64,000 bases of DNA, taken from assembly GCF_004028155.1 (NCBI RefSeq), contig NZ_SBII01000011.1, positions 62,001 through 126,000 on the forward strand. The letters run 5' to 3'. The stretch comes from Flavobacterium cerinum. Lineage in GTDB: Bacteria; Bacteroidota; Bacteroidia; Flavobacteriales; Flavobacteriaceae. Below are positions 59,937 to 64,000 of this stretch, in pieces. The stretch's first letter is position 1. Each line of letters starts with the position of its first letter. The position numbers and the translations under genes were made by a program. Below the pieces are notes generated by a model that worked only from the letters and a program-made list of their open reading frames with translations, had not been told where the DNA came from and searched no databases.

Positions 59937-62795
59937 CTATTTCTTGATTAACTTCATGGTGCTTTGGCGATTATCAGTGTCAGTTACTTTTACAATGTAA
60001 AGACCTGCGTTAAGACCATTAACATCATAAACCGTAAACGGCGCACTGCTGCCAAACGATTTTACCAATTGACCTGTTATACTGTATACTTCTACTTTTG
60101 AAGTCGCTACATTAAGGGTAAACAAGTCTGAAGCCGGGTTAGGGTAGAGTGCAACCTGTTGGAAGATATTATTATCTGTACCTAAAACCACCTGCTTATT
60201 TCCAAATATCCTGAATTCCCCCGGTTGTAAGTTTATTGGAGCTACAGGGTTTGTAATTTCAACAGCAGCATTATTCATAAGGTTGTACCAAGTTCCTGTA
60301 GCAGGGAAATCGGGTGTTATGTTTTGCGCAGTTACATAAAAGTTGGCTAAAATTACTACACTATTTAATTGTGTTGACGGCAATGATGCATCCGATACAT
60401 ATATTTTTGGTGTTAATGTATTTGTATTTGCCATTGTATAATTGCCTTCAAATACAGCTTCATCTTTTTTAAGCTGTATCATTCTTTTCCAGTCGTAGTA
60501 TATCTTTTCTCGCTGTACTGTAGTAAGCCAGTTGTTCGTCCATTGCGGTTGTGGTTTAGTGTCTAGTTTACAGTCGCCATCTGTTCCTCCTGGTGCGTTA
60601 ACTACTCCGTCATTGCAGGTGAAGATGGAAAGATCCCAACCCAGTTCACCAAAATGCCATATCATCTTAGGGCCAGGAACCAGTAAGTGTACTGCTCCCT
60701 GTGCACTTATTCTTGATAGTGCTACATTAAGGTCTTTTACATTGTGAGCGGTATTTACTGCGTTACCATATTGAAGGTTTTTATACATAAGCCTTTCTTC
60801 ATCATGGCTCTCTGCATAGCCTACTACTCTTTTGCCTAAAAATCCGGCATGTGCATTATGACCTACACGGCTAATGTTAGCATTGTCTGCATAGCCCATT
60901 GTTAATTGGTTATAAGCATCGGTCACTTTACCCCATAACATAACACCTTTGCCTTCTTCAAATTTGTAGTTTGCCCATTCTTTTTCTTCAGCATCACTTC
61001 CTAAATGTTCAAAAATGGTATAGTGTGTTGGGTCCAGGCTCCATGAGTAATCAGCATATTCTTTAAGGATATCTACCCTGTCCTGCTGGTATGCATTGGT
61101 ACAACCTTCGTCTTCAGCGGTACAATTCTGGGTGAAACCTTTGGTAAGGTCCCAACGGAAACCGTCTATTTTGTATTCTTCTATCCAGTGCTTTACAACC
61201 CTTTTCACATAGTTTTGGGTTCTTAGCTGTTGGTGGTTAAAGTCGTTTCCTACATTATAACTGTGTTTTGCCACGGTATTAAAATAAGGATTCTCGGTGC
61301 TGGGTTCTCCCCATCCGTCGCCGTCAGGGTCATTCATCCACATTCTGGCCATTGGGTTACGTCCAAATGCATGGTTTAATGCAACGTCCAGTATTACTGC
61401 AATACCATTTTGGTGGCAAAGGTCTATCAGTTCTTTAAGCTTGTCTGAGGGGCCGTAGAACTTATCATTCGCTAAATGAAAAGAGGTGTTATAACCCCAG
61501 CTCTCATTGCCTTCAAATTCCATTACAGGCATAAGTTCTAAGGCATTAATGCCTAGTGTAGTAAAATAGTCCATTTTGTCTATCAGATCTTGGTAATTCC
61601 TGTTGGAATCAAAATCCCTGACCAAAGCTTCATAGATTACAAGGTCTTCTTTTTTAGGTTTGGTAAAGCTTGTTACCTGCCAGTTATAAGCAACCTGCCC
61701 TGTTTGTAATACGGTAACTTCTCTTTCCTGTCCTGTAGGATATGCAGGCAGGTTTGGATAGGTTGATGAAGGGATGTACTGATCATCAAACGGTGATAAT
61801 ACCAGAGTAGAGTAGGGATCGGCGGTTTTTACTAAAGCAGGTGAGTTTGTAATAGGCGTTTGGTCTACTACCCAATATTGATAGCTGTATATTTCATTTG
61901 CGGTAAGTCCTGTTAATTCCAGCCAGAATTTTCCTGTTTCAGGATCTTTTTTCATGGCATGCGCCGATAATGGAGCCCAGTTATTAAAACTTCCGGCTAC
62001 ATAAATAAAGTCTTTTCCGGGAGCATCTAAAACCAGAGTTGCTTTAGTAGTATCTACATTATAGTTAATTCCGTCTTCCAATCCTGCAGGCATTGCCTCG
62101 GATACTGTAACCGGATTTACTATAACAGAAAAGAGTTTAGTAGACGCATTAGCACCTTGTGTAACCACAAGTTCATAGTTCTTGTTTTCGGTTATATTGG
62201 TATGATTATAAGTAAAACTTGCTGTTGAAGTATTTGTATTTATTACTTCACCGTTTGCTTTTAGAACATAGGAAGCATTTTCGCCTGTATTTGTCGCTGC
62301 GATATTCAGGCTTCCGCCCGAATTGATAATGGTAGTGCTGTTTTGTGCCGGAGATGTAAGGGTAACAAGGAAAGTGCCTACGTTAACTATTATATCCTGC
62401 GATTTTTTATCTCCATTGCCGTCTTTGGCTTTTATAAGAAAACCAATTCGGCCAATACCTGTCCTGTTAAAAAAAGCTGTAGGTGTTACGTTTAAGGTAT
62501 AGGTATCGCTGCCTGCATTGTAAGTAAATTTATTAGCCTCGTTAGAGCTGATCCAGCTGCCGTTTGTTGGGCAGTCCTGGCTGTCCTCAAAATTAGTATC
62601 CAGCGACCACGCCCAAAGATAAATTGCATTGTTGGGAATGCCCCATGTAGCTTCGTTAATACTGGATCCGTTAACGGTGATGGTTATTGGTGTGCTTTCC
62701 TGAAAGCTTGCAGGTGTAATGCTATAGGTTATGGTTTGCTGCTGACTAAAGCCAAACAAACCACACAGTAAAAATAAGAGTGTAATTTTTTTCAT
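59937..62795 (-). CDS. Secreted GH13 alpha-amylase family enzyme with type IX sorting domain
   Basis: The 952-residue protein has a signal peptide (ending GLFGFSQQ), two N-terminal beta domains (about residues 20-230), a CBM48-like domain (about 255-335, AGSFNNWAPL) and a GH13 catalytic barrel (about 383-790). The GH13 sites are VILDVALNHAFG, the nucleophile D549 (IDGFRWDLTKGF), the acid/base E596 (IFEHLGS) and D665 (ESHDEERL). The C-terminus (about 880-952, YPNPASDLFTLN, then GLYIVKV and KLIKK) is a type A type IX secretion sorting domain. It should be attached to or released from the cell surface to cut starch. Confidence 0.95.
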   Translation of the reverse strand: MKKITLLFLLCGLFGFSQQQTITYSITPASFQESTPITITVNGSSINEATWGIPNNAIYLWAWSLDTNFEDSQDCPTNGSWISSNEANKFTYNAGSDTYTLNVTPTAFFNRTGIGRIGFLIKAKDGNGDKKSQDIIVNVGTFLVTLTSPAQNSTTIINSGGSLNIAATNTGENASYVLKANGEVINTNTSTASFTYNHTNITENKNYELVVTQGANASTKLFSVIVNPVTVSEAMPAGLEDGINYNVDTTKATLVLDAPGKDFIYVAGSFNNWAPLSAHAMKKDPETGKFWLELTGLTANEIYSYQYWVVDQTPITNSPALVKTADPYSTLVLSPFDDQYIPSSTYPNLPAYPTGQEREVTVLQTGQVAYNWQVTSFTKPKKEDLVIYEALVRDFDSNRNYQDLIDKMDYFTTLGINALELMPVMEFEGNESWGYNTSFHLANDKFYGPSDKLKELIDLCHQNGIAVILDVALNHAFGRNPMARMWMNDPDGDGWGEPSTENPYFNTVAKHSYNVGNDFNHQQLRTQNYVKRVVKHWIEEYKIDGFRWDLTKGFTQNCTAEDEGCTNAYQQDRVDILKEYADYSWSLDPTHYTIFEHLGSDAEEKEWANYKFEEGKGVMLWGKVTDAYNQLTMGYADNANISRVGHNAHAGFLGKRVVGYAESHDEERLMYKNLQYGNAVNTAHNVKDLNVALSRISAQGAVHLLVPGPKMIWHFGELGWDLSIFTCNDGVVNAPGGTDGDCKLDTKPQPQWTNNWLTTVQREKIYYDWKRMIQLKKDEAVFEGNYTMANTNTLTPKIYVSDASLPSTQLNSVVILANFYVTAQNITPDFPATGTWYNLMNNAAVEITNPVAPINLQPGEFRIFGNKQVVLGTDNNIFQQVALYPNPASDLFTLNVATSKVEVYSITGQLVKSFGSSAPFTVYDVNGLNAGLYIVKVTDTDNRQSTMKLIKK

Positions 62796-62809
62796 AATAG
62801 AATAAATAT

Positions 62810-62836
62810 AAAAGGGCTGAATGAACAGCCCTTTTT
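62810..62836 (-). terminator. Hairpin between susE-like and amylase genes
   Basis: AAAAGGGCTG and CAGCCCTTTT form a 10-bp stem with a 6-base loop. It lies inside the likely operon and may lower amylase expression rather than end the transcript. Confidence 0.65.
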
Positions 62837-62846
62837 AGTTTAATAT

Positions 62847-63950
62847 TTATATTCCCGTAAGGGTTGCGGCACCTTTAAAACCAATTTCCAGTTCTATGTT
62901 ATGTTCTCCTGCCGTAACAGTGAAGTTTCCTGATCCATTGTCATAGGCTACTTTAGGGTCAGCATTACCAACCTGGAATTTCCACTCGCTTGCATAGATA
63001 AAATCTCCGGCATTTTTAGCCCTGAATTTCATTTCGTCTGCAGTTAAAGTAGCAGTGATCTTGAATTTATTGTTTGCAAAATCATATAACATCGGTGTTT
63101 CTCCGTCCCATCCACCAGGTGTTGCAGCACCTATAATGCCCCAGTTCATTTTAACCGATTTGTATGTAAGGTTATCTAAATCTACCTGTATGTAATAAAA
63201 ACCATCACCATCTGTAGCTGCAACTTTAATGTCACCACCATTATCATTTTTAAGCGTTCCATCTGTATCAGCTTTACCATAATTACCATTAACAGCATTT
63301 ACGTCATCCCAAGAACCTTGTACAGTAATAAATTTAAGTGCGTCATCAGCACCAACTTTCACATACGCTTCAAATAGTTTAGTAGTTCCGTCACCAATGT
63401 ATCTCATCGCTATTCCTGTTTCAGGCTTCCATGCATCAGGACCATAATAAGCCTGAGGTTGTCCTACAAGGAAAAGTGTTGGGTCTGCAGCACTATAAGG
63501 AGTAACGGTAATAGATATAGCATTTGAAATCATTGGCATTGCTTTGTTGTCTCCTAAAGAAGAAACGATCCTTACATCCAGCTTAGCTGCTTCAAGAGGT
63601 TTCAAACCTGCTTTAAGTGCTTTATCGTTTAGATCGGCTACTGTCATTGAGTATACACGTTTGCTGGTGATTCCAGCGTCTATAACAGTTGCAAAATCTG
63701 TACCCGCTACGGCCATTTGAATGGTGTAGGTAATTTCTGTAGCTACATCATAGTTACCATGGTTCCATACCAGTGTTATGGCAGGGTTTTCTTTTAATTC
63801 TTTATCCAGTACAATAGCAGTACCATCCTGAGGAGATATAAGAACCGGAGCATCTGCAGCGGTAGCAACAGTTTTATCATCATCGCGGCTACATGACATT
63901 ATAGAAAGAAACAGTAAAGAGATAACTGATAGGTTTAGTATTTTTTTCAT
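62847..63950 (-). CDS. susE: SusE-type outer-membrane starch-binding lipoprotein
   Basis: The 367-residue protein has a lipobox (SIMSC, C20, then SRDDD) and the SusE/F domain: APVLISPQDGTAIVLD, VWNHGNYDVATEITYTIQMA split, and two copies of a strand pattern with PTLFLVGQPQAYYGPDAW. SusE-like proteins bind starch at the cell surface. The downstream amylase, and the susD end upstream, support the operon susCD-E-amylase. The exact carbohydrate is inferred as alpha-glucan from the GH13 enzyme. Confidence 0.9.
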   Translation of the reverse strand: MKKILNLSVISLLFLSIMSCSRDDDKTVATAADAPVLISPQDGTAIVLDKELKENPAITLVWNHGNYDVATEITYTIQMAVAGTDFATVIDAGITSKRVYSMTVADLNDKALKAGLKPLEAAKLDVRIVSSLGDNKAMPMISNAISITVTPYSAADPTLFLVGQPQAYYGPDAWKPETGIAMRYIGDGTTKLFEAYVKVGADDALKFITVQGSWDDVNAVNGNYGKADTDGTLKNDNGGDIKVAATDGDGFYYIQVDLDNLTYKSVKMNWGIIGAATPGGWDGETPMLYDFANNKFKITATLTADEMKFRAKNAGDFIYASEWKFQVGNADPKVAYDNGSGNFTVTAGEHNIELEIGFKGAATLTGI

Positions 63951-63968
63951 TTTTATATTTTTTGGTGG

Positions 63969-64000
63969 TTAGTAGCCTGGATTCTGTTTTAAATTAAGGT
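63969..64000 (-). CDS. SusD/RagB family nutrient-binding protein, C-terminal end only
   Basis: The last visible codons read LNLKQNPGY followed by TAA (stop at 63969-63971). QNPGY is the standard C-terminus of many SusD-family proteins, and the gene is directly upstream of susE on the same strand. Only about 10 residues are in the window. Confidence 0.7.
   Translation of the reverse strand, partial: LNLKQNPGY

Noticed and set aside
1..64000. CRISPR array, insertion sequence, prophage, tRNA or rRNA genes
   Set aside because: No regularly spaced repeats, transposase or integrase motifs, or tRNA/rRNA sequence were noticed on reading. A tRNA scan and an RNA-family search would settle this.

Overview
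The window is chromosomal DNA from a member of the Bacteroidota, most likely a Flavobacterium or a close relative in the Flavobacteriaceae. The clues are gliding genes gldE and gldD behind ssb, a type IX secretion sorting domain on a secreted amylase, a SusD/SusE glycan-uptake locus, DUF3078, DUF3109, DUF3127 and DUF4301 proteins, many lipoproteins, and promoters with the Bacteroidota -7 element TAnnTTTG. Start codons generally lack Shine-Dalgarno sequences. The DNA is AT-rich and gene-dense. I saw no rRNA, tRNA, insertion sequence, prophage or CRISPR array.

Layout. 1-1505 is a truncated secreted S41 peptidase. 1.7-9 kb holds a DUF3109 protein and a dNTP-supply block: class Ia ribonucleotide reductase (nrdB, nrdA), then an RDD membrane protein, a 74-residue unknown, a small AAA+ ATPase and dGTPase (dgt). 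9.1-12.5 kb has DUF3078, dxs and tadA. 12.6-20.7 kb encodes an alpha-2-macroglobulin lipoprotein with a CLEQ thioester motif and its partner penicillin-binding protein 1C. 20.7-26.2 kb is an accessory-looking stretch with a GrpB-family protein, a RibD/DHFR-like reductase, a stand-alone SIR2-like protein and three unknown secreted or lipid-anchored proteins. 26.2-32 kb returns to core genes: RNase G, a 30-residue COX24-like basic protein, HU, mutY, ssb, gldE and gldD.

32-41 kb has a GNAT enzyme, a metal-binding HMA lipoprotein, an EamA transporter, a pair of M16 peptidases (one active, one apparently inactive), rplU-rpmA, aat, a possible small RNA, and a very AT-rich pair of unknown secreted proteins. 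41-46.3 kb includes DUF3127, a flavin reductase, an orphan histidine kinase, HIT, greA with a hairpin leader, a Rieske-like lipoprotein without the usual histidine ligands, and an SRPBCC protein. 46.3-52.4 kb holds a TonB-dependent receptor behind a TPP riboswitch, arfB, a DUF4301 protein with an unusual N-terminal extension, a PnuC-family transporter and a phosphopantetheinyl transferase. 52.5-58.8 kb has ahcY, tag, a queuosine-precursor transporter, a lipoprotein, then tsf, rpsB, rpsI and rplM with structured leaders. 59-64 kb ends with small unknowns and the 3' end of a starch-use locus: susD (end only), susE and a GH13 amylase exported by the type IX system.

How genes work together. RNR and dGTPase sit on opposite sides of dNTP balance. 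A2M and PBP1C form a known envelope protection and repair pair. The TPP riboswitch points to thiamine or a precursor as the cargo of the TonB receptor. SusD, SusE and the amylase form a starch uptake and degradation unit. GldD and GldE serve gliding and type IX secretion. The observations most worth checking are the TPP leader with a possible alternative pairing, the SIR2-like protein, the possible sRNA at about 39.33-39.46 kb, the DUF4301 N-terminal extension, the promoter inside a terminator loop between rpsB and tsf, and the AAA+/dGTPase/RNR neighbourhood.
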